Positions 18,045 to 27,222 of a stretch of DNA of 64,000 nt are shown here, piece after piece. The notes beneath the pieces are model-generated. The model made no database searches. It was not told where the DNA came from and worked only from the letters and a program-made list of their open reading frames with translations. Both the position numbers and the translations under genes were made by a program. This DNA comes from an uncultured Pelagibacteraceae bacterium (GTDB lineage Bacteria; Pseudomonadota; Alphaproteobacteria; Pelagibacterales; Pelagibacteraceae): positions 62,001 to 126,000 of the forward strand of contig CACPOX010000001.1 of NCBI GenBank assembly GCA_902635665.1, written 5' to 3'. How positions within the stretch are numbered: position 1 is the stretch's first letter; each line of letters opens with the position of its first letter.

Positions 18045-19523
18045 CTATGCCAAAGTTTTTCTAATTGCTAGTTTCCATCCTTGTAATAAATGATTTCTCA
18101 ATGAATTTTTAATTTTTGGGGAAAAAACTTTATCTTTTTGCCAAATATTTTTAATTTGATTTAATGATGTAAACTCACCAACTTGATATCCAGCAAAGAG
18201 TGCGACTCCTAATGCGGTAGTTTCCAATACTTTTGGTCTAATTACTCTTAAATTTATTGTGTCTGACAAGAATTGTGAAAACCAATTGTTTGCAACCATA
18301 CCACCATCAATTTTTACTATTCTAGGTTTCAAACCGTCTTTATTCATAGCGTTAAAAAGATCATAACTTTGATAAGCAACTGACTCTACTGTTGCTCTTA
18401 CTAAACTTTGCCAATTACTATCCCTAGTCAAACCTGTAATTAAACCTCTTGCATCTGGTCTCCAATAAGGTGCGCCCATACCGCTAAAAGCGGGAACAAC
18501 ATAGATACCATTATTTGTATTTGATGATCTTGCTATTTTTTCTGTCTCAGATGCTTTTTTTATTAATTTCATTTTATCTCTTAACCATTGTACACCAGCA
18601 CCTGCTATAAAAATTGATCCTTCCAAAGCATAAGTGGTCTTGTTGTTCAATCGATAACATATTGTAGTTAATAATTTATTTTTGGAATTTATTTTTTTGG
18701 AACCAGTATTCATAATTACAAAAGCTCCTGTTCCATACGTACTTTTAATTGAACCTTTTTCAAAACAAGTTTGACCAACCGCAGCAGCCTGTTGGTCACC
18801 TAAAACAGCAGATATTGGAATCACTTTTCCAATAATTTTTTTGTCAGTTTTGCCAAAGTCATCAGCTGAATTTTTTACTTCGGGTAGAATACTCTTTGGA
18901 ATGTTTAATTTTTTTAAAATCTCATGGTCCCATTTATTGTTGTTAATGTTAAACAACATTGTCCTACTAGCATTTGTAGCCTCAGTTAAATGTTGTTTTC
19001 CTTTTGTTAATTTCCAAATTAAAAAAGTGTCAACTGTCCCAAATAATAAATTATTTGATTTTAATAATTTTTTAGACTCCTTTACGTTATCTAAAATCCA
19101 CCTTACTTTTGTTGCTGAAAAATAAGGATCAATAAATAATCCTGTTTTATTTCTAAAGTCGTTTTCATATTTTTTATTTTTAAGTTTTTTACAATATTCT
19201 TGAGTTCTTCGATCTTGCCAAACTATTGCATTGTAAATTGGTTTTCCTGTTTTCTTATTCCATAAAATTGTTGTTTCTCTTTGGTTGGTAATTCCAATAC
19301 TGATAATGCGACCTTTTATTTTATTAGCTTTATTAATAACATTCTTAAGTGCTTTAAGAGTTGTTGACCAAATCTCATTTGGGTTATGTTCGACCCATCC
19401 ATTTTTTGGAAAATATTGTTTAAATTCATACTGTGAAACAAATTCAATTTTTCCTTTTGTATTAAAAAGTATTACTCTTGAAGAAGTGGTGCCTTGATCA
19501 ATGGAAATTATATATTTTTTCAA
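18045..19523 (-). CDS. glpK: Glycerol kinase
   Basis: GlpK phosphorylates glycerol with ATP to sn-glycerol 3-phosphate in the cytoplasm. The 492-residue protein has the FGGY-kinase N-terminal phosphate loop SIDQGTTSSRVILF. It also has NQRETTILW, the substrate segment WQDRRTQEYC, VLGDQQAAAVGQ, TYGTGAFVIMNTG, and KIDGGMVANNWFSQF. Length is typical. It sits 4 bases after tmoV on the same strand and 8 bases before gpsA, so it may be read from the transporter transcript. No functional reason for that link is obvious. Confidence 0.96.
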   Translation of the reverse strand: MKKYIISIDQGTTSSRVILFNTKGKIEFVSQYEFKQYFPKNGWVEHNPNEIWSTTLKALKNVINKANKIKGRIISIGITNQRETTILWNKKTGKPIYNAIVWQDRRTQEYCKKLKNKKYENDFRNKTGLFIDPYFSATKVRWILDNVKESKKLLKSNNLLFGTVDTFLIWKLTKGKQHLTEATNASRTMLFNINNNKWDHEILKKLNIPKSILPEVKNSADDFGKTDKKIIGKVIPISAVLGDQQAAAVGQTCFEKGSIKSTYGTGAFVIMNTGSKKINSKNKLLTTICYRLNNKTTYALEGSIFIAGAGVQWLRDKMKLIKKASETEKIARSSNTNNGIYVVPAFSGMGAPYWRPDARGLITGLTRDSNWQSLVRATVESVAYQSYDLFNAMNKDGLKPRIVKIDGGMVANNWFSQFLSDTINLRVIRPKVLETTALGVALFAGYQVGEFTSLNQIKNIWQKDKVFSPKIKNSLRNHLLQGWKLAIRKTLA

Positions 19524-19527
19524 AATA

Positions 19528-21681
19528 CTAAGCTATGCCAAGATGTTTTTTTCTTTTCTCTACCCAACTTCTTATCAGGTTATCAAAAATTAAAGCAATG
19601 AATGCTACACAGATACCAAGTGTAAGTCCAATTCCTGCACCATTTTTATCTGATAGGGCTTTTAAAATATATTGTCCAAGATCTTCTGTTCCAATAAAAG
19701 CTCCAATAATTACCATAAATAAAGCAAAAACTATAGTTTGATTTATACCGAGCATCATATGAGGAAAGGCTAACGGAAATTCAATTTTAGTTAATCTCTG
19801 AAATTTATTAACACCTGACATGGTAGCTGCATCATGTAGACCTGCCGGAACACTTCTAAGTCCCTCTATTGTATATCTGGTTGCAGGAATTGTTGCATAT
19901 ACAATAACAGCAATTAAAACAGATGTATCTGTTATTCCAAATAACATCATAACAGGAATTAAATAAACAAATGAAGGGAATGTTTGAAAAATGTCACAGA
20001 CTCCAAGCATGAAGCTTGCTGTATGTTTGTTTTGAAAACTTAAAGTTCCAACTATAAAACCAATAGTGCATGACACAATAACTCCGAATGTTGCCATGTA
20101 AGTTGTAACTAAAGCTCTGTCCCACCAAGGACTTAAAGCTATAAATAATGTTAAACCACAAACAATTAAAGCTGAACGAATTCCACCAATTAAATATCCT
20201 GCTCCTACGACTAAAACTATAGTAGCTATAGCAGGCATTCTTAAATACAAAGCTCTCATAGGCTGAAGGACATCTTGAATTAACCATGTATTAAATGCTT
20301 TTATATAAACAAAAAAAGTATCAAATATCCAATCAACTCCTCTATTCCAAAAATCGGCTGTTGAAATACCCTTATTATGTGGAACCTCAAATAAATAATT
20401 ATGAGTTCCTTTAAATAAATAAGTTCCTATATATGCAAGTACAATACCAATAATTACTGTTCCAACAAAAAATAAAATATTTTTATTTCTTTGTATAAAC
20501 GTTAGATTACCAAAATAATCCTCTTGTTTATTGGCCCAAGCCAATGACATTTTATCTAAAAGTATTGCAATTAAACTGATACACAATCCAGCTTCTAAGG
20601 CCAAACCTATATCAAGTCTATTTAATGCTAAAAGTAAATTATATCCTAAACCTTTTGCAGCTATAAAAGCTGAAATAACCGCCATAGAAAAACAAACCAT
20701 TATAACTTGGTTTACACCAATCAAAATATCTCTTCTAGCTGTTGGAATTAAGACTTTGAACATTAGTTGCCAATTATTACATCCACTCATTTTTCCTGCT
20801 TCTATAACCTCTGGAGGAACTGCTCTTAAACCTAATATGGTTAATAATATCATTGGTGGAATTGCAACTACCATCGTTATGATAACTGCAGCGTGATCTC
20901 CAACTCCAAACAAAACCATAGCAGGAACTAAAACTGCATATTGTGGCATAGTTTGCATAACTAAAAGAATTGGATACAATGCTTTCTCAACACGTTTATT
21001 TCTAAATGCTGCAATCCCTAAACCTAAACCAAACATAAATGATAAAGGTGCAGCAACTAATATAAAAGAAAGAGTCTGCATTGATGGCTTCCATTGACCA
21101 AATATAGAAATATAAACCATCGTTAAACCTGCAAATAAAGCAAGACCTCTTCCACTTAAATGATAGCTGAGCAATACTGCTCCTGCAGTAACTATTGTCC
21201 AAGGTAAACCAGGCAATTCTGCCCAAGGATTATCGCTAATCCAATCCCAACCTGTAAATGTAACTATTGTATTTATGCCTCCGATTAAAATTTCTCTTAT
21301 CAATTCAATCAAAAACGTCATAAAAAACGTTAGTTTTCTACTTACTTCTAATAATAAAGGCCGAGTTTTAAACTCTTGAGTATCTTCATTCCAAAATTCC
21401 AATGGCATCCACTCATTCATTAAAAAAAATAATGAATCATTTATCCAAATAGGTAACCATCCTAACAAAGGAGGTAACCTCCAAAAAACATCAAAAGCGT
21501 AATATCTTACTTCTTTACCAAGAAAAACATACGTACTTTGATTTGGATCCCTAACAAATTCTGCCTGACCTCTTATAAATTTATAAGTTTCTGGAACATC
21601 AATTGCAAAACATAAAGCAAAAAAAGTAATTAACAAGAATAGCCATTGAAATAATTTTGGATATTTTTTTAAAATTTCCAT
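19528..21681 (-). CDS. tmoV: TMAO/glycine betaine ABC transporter permease, double-domain
   Basis: This 717-residue inner-membrane permease contains two complete binding-protein-dependent transport domains in one chain. Their EAA loops are near VIEAGKMSGCNNWQ in the first half and LHDAATMSGVNKFQ in the second. About twelve or more hydrophobic helices are visible, with a Trp-rich periplasmic segment near the N-terminus. The fused layout is typical of TmoV and related choline/betaine permeases, where ProW is a single domain. It follows tmoW by 3 bases. Adjacent tdm and tmm favour TMAO, but in SAR11 the related system handles glycine betaine and other methylated amines as well. Confidence 0.85.
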   Translation of the reverse strand: MEILKKYPKLFQWLFLLITFFALCFAIDVPETYKFIRGQAEFVRDPNQSTYVFLGKEVRYYAFDVFWRLPPLLGWLPIWINDSLFFLMNEWMPLEFWNEDTQEFKTRPLLLEVSRKLTFFMTFLIELIREILIGGINTIVTFTGWDWISDNPWAELPGLPWTIVTAGAVLLSYHLSGRGLALFAGLTMVYISIFGQWKPSMQTLSFILVAAPLSFMFGLGLGIAAFRNKRVEKALYPILLVMQTMPQYAVLVPAMVLFGVGDHAAVIITMVVAIPPMILLTILGLRAVPPEVIEAGKMSGCNNWQLMFKVLIPTARRDILIGVNQVIMVCFSMAVISAFIAAKGLGYNLLLALNRLDIGLALEAGLCISLIAILLDKMSLAWANKQEDYFGNLTFIQRNKNILFFVGTVIIGIVLAYIGTYLFKGTHNYLFEVPHNKGISTADFWNRGVDWIFDTFFVYIKAFNTWLIQDVLQPMRALYLRMPAIATIVLVVGAGYLIGGIRSALIVCGLTLFIALSPWWDRALVTTYMATFGVIVSCTIGFIVGTLSFQNKHTASFMLGVCDIFQTFPSFVYLIPVMMLFGITDTSVLIAVIVYATIPATRYTIEGLRSVPAGLHDAATMSGVNKFQRLTKIEFPLAFPHMMLGINQTIVFALFMVIIGAFIGTEDLGQYILKALSDKNGAGIGLTLGICVAFIALIFDNLIRSWVEKRKKHLGIA

Positions 21682-21684
21682 AAT

Positions 21685-22713
21685 TTAATCTCCGTTTCTT
21701 CTTCCTCCAAAAACTGTATTAATTATTTTTGAAGGATTTATTGAGCCAATTAAATTATTTTTATCATCAATAACACCAACTGTTTTTTCCTGAGTAAGAA
21801 TTTTTTCAGCAACATTTTCAATCACCTCATCTTTTAAAACCTTTAAATCACCAATGCCATCTGTGGATTTATCCATAACATCTTCTATTAATAAAACTTT
21901 TTCTCTTGGCACTTCCTCAGTAAATTTTCTTACATATTCTGTTGCTGGATTTAAAACAATCTTAGCGGGAGTATCTAATTGTTCGATTAAACCATCTTTC
22001 ATAATTGCAATACGATCAGCAAGTTTTAAAGCTTCATCAAAATCATGGGTTATAAACATAATTGTTTTTTTTAATTGCTCTTGAAGTCTTAAAAATTCAT
22101 CTTGCATTTCTTTTCTAATCAAAGGATCTAATGCTGAAAATGGCTCATCTAAAAACCATATATCAGGCTCAACAGCAAGAGATCTCGCTATACCAACCCT
22201 TTGTTGCTGTCCTCCAGATAGTTCTCTTGGGAAATAATTTTCTCTTCCATCAAGACCAACTAACTTAACCATTTCCATTGCTTTATTAATAGTGTCTTCA
22301 GTTTTAATACCTTTAATTTGGAGTGGGAAAGCAATATTTTCAACTACAGTTTTGTGTGGTAGTAATGCAAAACTCTGAAAAACCATCCCCATTTTATTTC
22401 TTCTAAGATTAATAAGTTCTTTATTGTTTAATTTTAATAAATCCTGACCTTCAATAAAAATTTTTCCACCTGTTGCCTCTGTTAATCTGGAAATGCATCT
22501 TAGCAACGTTGACTTGCCTGACCCCGATAAACCCATCACAACTAACATTTCCCCTTTTGCAACTTCAAAAGAAGCATTATTCACTCCAACTATACATCCA
22601 TTTTCTTGAAAAGTTTTTGCGTCCACATTACCATTTGCTTCTTGAAGCATTTTTTTGGCATTTTCTCCAAAAATTTTATAAACGGACTCACATTTTATTA
22701 CTGCATCAGACAT
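21685..22713 (-). CDS. tmoW: TMAO/glycine betaine ABC transporter ATP-binding protein
   Basis: The 342-residue ProV-type ATPase has Walker A GLSGSGKST (61-69), the signature LSGGQQQR (165-172), Walker B IWFLDEP and the switch histidine in FITHDFDEA. A roughly 100-residue C-terminal extension resembles one CBS-like module, shorter than the pair in ProV. An ionic-strength sensing role is possible but unproven. It precedes tmoV by 3 bases and clearly forms one unit with it. The substrate is assigned from context (tmoX, tdm, tmm). Confidence 0.87.
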   Translation of the reverse strand: MSDAVIKCESVYKIFGENAKKMLQEANGNVDAKTFQENGCIVGVNNASFEVAKGEMLVVMGLSGSGKSTLLRCISRLTEATGGKIFIEGQDLLKLNNKELINLRRNKMGMVFQSFALLPHKTVVENIAFPLQIKGIKTEDTINKAMEMVKLVGLDGRENYFPRELSGGQQQRVGIARSLAVEPDIWFLDEPFSALDPLIRKEMQDEFLRLQEQLKKTIMFITHDFDEALKLADRIAIMKDGLIEQLDTPAKIVLNPATEYVRKFTEEVPREKVLLIEDVMDKSTDGIGDLKVLKDEVIENVAEKILTQEKTVGVIDDKNNLIGSINPSKIINTVFGGRRNGD

Positions 22714-22778
22714 AAATTTTTATAAAGTTATACGAAATTTAATTAAATTAAAATCTTTATAATTCTCTTCTCCCCACA

Positions 22779-23330
22779 TTAAAAATTTTTTATGAAATAA
22801 ACACGAGTATCAATTCCAGTACTTAAAAAACTTAACGCCTCACCGCTAACACTTATGCTTTCGTCAACTCCTACATTATTTCCACTAACTGTAAAACCTG
22901 CAAAACACTTGCCTTTTTCCTTGTCCCATTCAACAAAAGTATCATCAATTTTATTGCCATTGATAGTATAAATTTCATGAGCTCTGTGATTTAAAAAATT
23001 TGCTCCCATTATCGCACGTTGTGGAATAAGTTTTGTAGCATTGCATACTTGCTCATAAACATCATCTGTTAATCTGTGATGATCAGTTCCATCAAAAGTT
23101 ACCAATATCCCAGATGGAAGTTTTGATATTAATTCACTAAGTTTCTTTTCTTTTGCAATTCTTTCTTCTTCCAATTTCATTCTTTTTACTAAATCATCTC
23201 CCTCTCCAAATATAATATTTAAGACACTAAAAGATAAAATTACAATTATTATTATAGAAACTAACCCTAGTAACTGTCGTATAGGCTCTGGTAATTCTTT
23301 TATTTTATTTAAATAATTTTCCTTTAACAT
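22779..23330 (-). CDS. Single-span membrane protein of unknown function
   Basis: The protein has 183 residues from the ATG at 23328-23330, which overlaps the upstream stop as TAATG; an in-frame TTG at 23357 is rejected for that reason. A membrane segment near residues 21-42 (LLGLVSIIIIVILSFSVLNI) is followed by a short charged helix (KLEEERIAKEKKLSELI) and a soluble domain of about 120 residues. That domain contains FDGTDHHRLTDDVYEQVC and KCFAGFTVSG. I do not recognise a family. It is coupled to the MORN-repeat gene, and the pair sits between tmoX and tmoWV. No direct link to transport is evident. Confidence 0.65.
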   Translation of the reverse strand: MLKENYLNKIKELPEPIRQLLGLVSIIIIVILSFSVLNIIFGEGDDLVKRMKLEEERIAKEKKLSELISKLPSGILVTFDGTDHHRLTDDVYEQVCNATKLIPQRAIMGANFLNHRAHEIYTINGNKIDDTFVEWDKEKGKCFAGFTVSGNNVGVDESISVSGEALSFLSTGIDTRVYFIKNF

Positions 23331-23707
23331 TATTCTTGAAGCTTTCCGTTTTTCCAAATTCCTGATTTTTGTTTTCCATCTGCCCAGGTAAAAGTTCCTT
23401 CACCATTCATAAAACCATTTGCCCACTCTCCTTCATAAGTAGAGCCATCTGGAAATGTTAATGTTCCGATTCCGTTCCAGACACTATTTTTAAATTCTCC
23501 TTTATAAATATAACCATTTGGCCATGTTTCAATTCCTTGACCATTTTTTTTTGTACCAACCCATTCACCCTCATATGTAGTTTTATCTGTATAAATCCAT
23601 TTGCCATAACCGTTTTCACAATTACCCTCTTTACATCCTGTGCTTCTTGCAAAAACTGATGAGCTAAAAAGAAAACTCAAAAGAAAGATAAGAAAAAATT
23701 TTTTCAT
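23330..23707 (-). CDS. Exported MORN-repeat protein
   Basis: The 125-residue protein has a clear signal peptide (FFLIFLLSFLFSSSVFA-RS) followed by about four MORN repeats. The units are NGYGKWIYTDKTTYEGEW, NGQGIETWPNGYIYKGEF, NGIGTLTFPDGSTYEGEW and NGEGTFTWADGKQKSGIW. MORN repeats form a beta-hairpin stack used for protein or envelope binding; the partner is unknown. It should be periplasmic. Its stop overlaps the start of the membrane protein downstream as TAATG. A strong terminator separates it from tmoX upstream, so it is probably expressed at lower level by readthrough or from its own weak promoter. Confidence 0.8.
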   Translation of the reverse strand: MKKFFLIFLLSFLFSSSVFARSTGCKEGNCENGYGKWIYTDKTTYEGEWVGTKKNGQGIETWPNGYIYKGEFKNSVWNGIGTLTFPDGSTYEGEWANGFMNGEGTFTWADGKQKSGIWKNGKLQE

Positions 23708-23731
23708 AAATTTATTTTACACAAAATTAGC

Positions 23732-23770
23732 TAAAAAAAAATCTCTCCCAACAAAGTCGGGAGAGATTTT
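23732..23770 (-). terminator. Intrinsic terminator/attenuator after tmoX
   Basis: On the minus strand, arms 23759-23770 and 23738-23749 form a perfect 12-bp stem containing AATCTCTCCC. It is followed by a run of eight or nine U residues. It lies 18 bases after the tmoX stop and 25 bases before the MORN gene start. It should end most transcripts after tmoX and lower expression of the genes behind. Confidence 0.9.
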
Positions 23771-23787
23771 AAATTTAAACTTTAGCC

Positions 23788-24735
23788 TTATTTAGTAAAA
23801 GCTTTCCAAGTTGACTCATTGTCAGCTAACCATTTTTTAGCTGCGTCTTGGTGAGTCATGCCATCAACATCAACCAAAGCTGCCATAGCTCCAATTTGAC
23901 TTGTTGAAAATGACATTTTTTTGAAAGCTGCCGCTGCATCAGGATGAGTTTTTGGGAAATCCTCATGAACTGCTTTTTTCAAGTATCCATCAGGAGAACC
24001 ACATTTACCATCTCCACCATCAGCTGGTCTACAACCTGCTGTATATGGAGGGAAGTCAATAAATGTAAAACCAGCACCATCTGTAAAGTTTGGAGTCCAG
24101 TTGAATATAATTGTTCCTCTTCCTTCTTTTTCAGCTGCTTTTAACTCTGCCCAAAGTGCATCTGCACCTCCAGCAAACTTAACCCACCAAAGATCACCTA
24201 AACCAAGTGCATCAATTCTCTGTGGTATCAAGTCACCATGCCAAGTTTGTGGACCTTCTAACATTCTTCCTTTTCCATCTGGTGAATCAGGCGTTGTGAA
24301 GTTCTTAGCACAGTCTGGATTTTTTAAAGCTGTCCAGTCAGGTAGACCTGGGCATAAACCTTTTTCAACAACCCAGTTTGGATATCCCATATCCTCTAGT
24401 GTTCTTGCTTCATGATCTCCCCAGTCAAGTAATCCACCTTTATCTCTCGCTGTATCAAAAGATTTACCAAATGCAGACTCCCATACTTCATGAGATATGG
24501 TTACATCACCAATTCTAATTGATTCATAAACTGCTTGTGAGTCAACACCTTCAGCGTACGTAACATTGTTACCCATACTTTCGAAAATCCCACCAATAAC
24601 GTAAGCCATTACAATTTGACTTGACCAGTTATGAGTTGGGATAACGATAGGCTTCTTGCTATCAGCGTTAGAAATTCCTGCAAAACTTACAACAGAAATA
24701 ACTAGAGCAGATAGTAATGATATTATTTTTTTCAT
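23788..24735 (-). CDS. tmoX: TMAO/glycine betaine substrate-binding protein
   Basis: The 315-residue periplasmic binding protein carries a signal peptide ending near SFAGISNA. The mature part is OpuAC/ProX-like and rich in tryptophan (HNWSSQ, LPDWTAL, GPQTWHGD, LWWVKFAGG, FNWTPNF), as expected for a cage of aromatic residues around a quaternary ammonium or N-oxide group. Paired cysteines (CPG...DCAK; GCRPADGG..KCG) could form disulphides. The start is preceded by GAGGGG, a strong ribosome-binding site, and a 22-bp palindrome. It is divergent from tdm and separated from tmoWV by a terminator and two other genes. Close SAR11 relatives bind glycine betaine as well as TMAO. Confidence 0.85.
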   Translation of the reverse strand: MKKIISLLSALVISVVSFAGISNADSKKPIVIPTHNWSSQIVMAYVIGGIFESMGNNVTYAEGVDSQAVYESIRIGDVTISHEVWESAFGKSFDTARDKGGLLDWGDHEARTLEDMGYPNWVVEKGLCPGLPDWTALKNPDCAKNFTTPDSPDGKGRMLEGPQTWHGDLIPQRIDALGLGDLWWVKFAGGADALWAELKAAEKEGRGTIIFNWTPNFTDGAGFTFIDFPPYTAGCRPADGGDGKCGSPDGYLKKAVHEDFPKTHPDAAAAFKKMSFSTSQIGAMAALVDVDGMTHQDAAKKWLADNESTWKAFTK

Positions 24736-24745
24736 GTATACCCCT

Positions 24746-24767
24746 CTATTAATATTAATATTAATAG
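24746..24767. promoter_or_regulatory. Perfect 22-bp palindrome between tmoX and tdm
   Basis: CTATTAATATTAATATTAAT plus AG reads identically on both strands. It lies 11 bases upstream of the tmoX start, abutting its GAGGGG site, and inside the 142-base spacer shared with divergent tdm. It is made of ATTAAT repeats, so low complexity contributes. The perfect symmetry and location make it a candidate operator or leader hairpin for the TMAO genes. Confidence 0.55.
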
Positions 24768-24877
24768 TCTATGACAAAAAGAACAGTTAGGTAAAGGATT
24801 ATTAGTTCTAAAAAATATATATATATTTAAACAATAAAAATGGTGATAATCTAAGTAACAATAATATATTTTTAAAA

Positions 24878-27217
24878 ATGTTAGGAACAAGTATTGAAAT
24901 AAAATATCCAGGTTTAAATGTTTTGCCACCTGGGGTTGAAAGACACATTGTCAATGGTGGAGGCCTAACCGGTTTTCAAATTTTTCCTGATGATGAGATA
25001 GAAATAATCAATAATGAGGGAAATCAAACATGTGAAATTATTTGTTTTGATAAAGATGGAAACTCAGATGCTGGAATATTAAATCTTAAATCAAACAACG
25101 AAAAAAACTTCATAAAAAATATTCTTAGTGGCAATGATGAAACAATTTTAGCTACCAACTATCAATTAAAAAAAAGAAATTTAAAAATTTCTAATTCAAA
25201 ATCTTCAATTATATTTGATTTAGACACAGAGCCTGGTGAAAAAATTAAATTAAAATCAAAAGATAAATGTTACACGATATTTGCAGCTCCTGGCAAAGAT
25301 ATGGATGTTACAAAACAAAATCCACCAACTGATTTAACCATATTCGTTAAAAGAGCTAAAATTGTAAATGATAAAGAATTAAATGTAATTCCTGATCCTG
25401 TTTTTGAACCTGTTTACGAAGAAAATATAAATAAAGAAAGTTGTATATCTTATGAGGTTAAGGAAGGGGATTATATACAAGTGATAAGTCCAACTGGCAG
25501 ACAATGTTCTGACTTTGTAGCGTTCGATACAAGAAAATTAGAAAAAGGAATTGAAAAAGGATTGGACTGGCAAACCACAAGAACATTCATGGGTAATACT
25601 TTCCCGGGACCAGGTTTGTTCTCTAAATTTTATGACACAGATCATGAGCCACTTGTTGAGGTAATAAGAGATACTGTTGGAAAACATGATACTTTTAATC
25701 TTGCATGCACTTCAAAATATTATGAAGACTCAGGGTATTTTGGTCATCCAAATTGTTCAGATAATTTAACTGAAAGTATGTCGAAATACGGTGTTAAGAA
25801 ACAAAAAGGTTGGCATGCAATTAATTTGTTTTTTAACACCTCTGCTGGAGGATTAAATTCTGTTATTTCTGATGAATCTTATTCAAGACCTGGTGATTAT
25901 GTAATGTTTAAGGCTTTAAAAGATTTAACAATAGGAACAACTGCATGTCCAAGTGATATAGATCCGTGTAATTCATGGAATCCTACTAATATATTTGTTA
26001 GAACTTACGACAAAAATAAAGAATTTAGAAAGTCATTTGGTTTTAGAATGAAAACAGACTCTGAAAATAAACTTACTAGAAATTCTGGCTTTTATGAAAG
26101 AACTTCAAAATTAACTAGAAACTTTGTTGATGCTAGAGGCTTTTGGCTTCCAAACGATTACACCAAACATGGTTTGGTTAATGAGTACAATGCTTGTAGA
26201 AATGATGCTGTATTAATTGATCTATCATCGCTAAGAAAATTTGAAATAATTGGTCCCGATGCTGAGGAGTTAATGAACTACACTCTCACAAGAAATATAA
26301 AAAAACTTTCTGTTGGACAGGTTGTTTATTCTGCAATGTGTTACGAAAATGGAATGATGTTCGATGATGGAACTCTTTTAAGATTAAGCGAAACAGGTTT
26401 TAGATGGATATGTGGAGATGAATATGGTGGAGAATGGCTTAAAGAAATTGCAAAAAAAAAGAATTTTAATGCTATTGTTAAAAACTCTACTGACCAAATT
26501 AGTAATGTATCTTTGCAAGGTCCTAAAAGTAGAGAAATTTTAAAAAAAATTATCTTTACACCGCCAACACAGCCTTCGATAGATGAGTTGGGCTGGTTCA
26601 GATTTACAATTTGTAGAATAGAGGAACTTCAAGGTATACCATTAATTGTTTCAAGAACAGGTTATACTGGTGAGTTAGGTTATGAGATTTGGTGTCATCC
26701 AAAACATGCTCCGGAAGTTTGGGATAAATTAATGGAAGCGGGAAAAAATGACGGGCTTATTCCAGCTGGGTTTGCCGCTCTAGATAAACTTAGAATTGAG
26801 GCGGGTTTAATTTTATTTGGTGCTGAGTTTGACGGTGAACAAGATCCCTTTGAAGCTGGCATAGGTTTTGCTGTTCCATTGAAAACAAAAGAGGAAGATT
26901 TCATTGGTAAAGAGGAATTGGTTAAAAGAAAGTCAAACCCTCAAAAGAAATTAGTAGGATTAGAACTTGCTGGTAAAGAAATAGCTGGTCATGGAGACTG
27001 TGTTCATATTGGAAGATCTCAAGTTGGTACAGTTACGAGTGGATGCTTGTCCTCTACTTTAAATAAAAATATTGCACTTTGTAGAATAGACATTCAGTAC
27101 TCTGAGATTGGTACTGATGTAGAGATTGGTAAAATTGATGGTCATCAAAAAAGAATTGGTGCAAAAGTAGTTGGTTTTCCTTTTTATGATCCAACTAAAT
27201 CGAGAGTCAAAGCTTAA
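24878..27217 (+). CDS. tdm: Trimethylamine N-oxide demethylase
   Basis: Tdm splits TMAO to dimethylamine and formaldehyde, which is captured on tetrahydrofolate. The 779-residue protein has the expected two parts. The first is a DUF1989-type zinc-enzyme region (residues about 1-390, with GRQCSDFVAFD, NTFPGPGLFS and TTACPSDIDPCNSWNPTNI). The second is a GcvT-type folate domain (about 405-779, with GLVNEYNACRNDAVLIDLS, SRTGYTGELGYEIW, FGAEFDGEQDPFEAG). Cys277, Cys293, Cys357 and Cys364 are zinc-ligand candidates; I cannot tell which are used. The N-terminal 180 residues look like a degenerate first copy of the DUF1989 fold. It is divergent from tmoX and 5 bases ahead of a small winged-helix-like gene. 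Confidence 0.9.
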   Translation: MLGTSIEIKYPGLNVLPPGVERHIVNGGGLTGFQIFPDDEIEIINNEGNQTCEIICFDKDGNSDAGILNLKSNNEKNFIKNILSGNDETILATNYQLKKRNLKISNSKSSIIFDLDTEPGEKIKLKSKDKCYTIFAAPGKDMDVTKQNPPTDLTIFVKRAKIVNDKELNVIPDPVFEPVYEENINKESCISYEVKEGDYIQVISPTGRQCSDFVAFDTRKLEKGIEKGLDWQTTRTFMGNTFPGPGLFSKFYDTDHEPLVEVIRDTVGKHDTFNLACTSKYYEDSGYFGHPNCSDNLTESMSKYGVKKQKGWHAINLFFNTSAGGLNSVISDESYSRPGDYVMFKALKDLTIGTTACPSDIDPCNSWNPTNIFVRTYDKNKEFRKSFGFRMKTDSENKLTRNSGFYERTSKLTRNFVDARGFWLPNDYTKHGLVNEYNACRNDAVLIDLSSLRKFEIIGPDAEELMNYTLTRNIKKLSVGQVVYSAMCYENGMMFDDGTLLRLSETGFRWICGDEYGGEWLKEIAKKKNFNAIVKNSTDQISNVSLQGPKSREILKKIIFTPPTQPSIDELGWFRFTICRIEELQGIPLIVSRTGYTGELGYEIWCHPKHAPEVWDKLMEAGKNDGLIPAGFAALDKLRIEAGLILFGAEFDGEQDPFEAGIGFAVPLKTKEEDFIGKEELVKRKSNPQKKLVGLELAGKEIAGHGDCVHIGRSQVGTVTSGCLSSTLNKNIALCRIDIQYSEIGTDVEIGKIDGHQKRIGAKVVGFPFYDPTKSRVKA

Positions 27218-27222
27218 GAGCT

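Noticed and set aside
20531..20896. 121-codon plus-strand frame and nearby short frames
   Set aside because: Shadows of the tmoV permease coding sequence.
23331..23357. Upstream TTG start for the membrane protein at 22779-23330
   Set aside because: The ATG overlapping the MORN stop as TAATG matches the coupling used repeatedly in this genome.
24805..24830. AT dinucleotide run near tdm as a functional repeat
   Set aside because: Short low-complexity ATATAT runs are common at this base composition.
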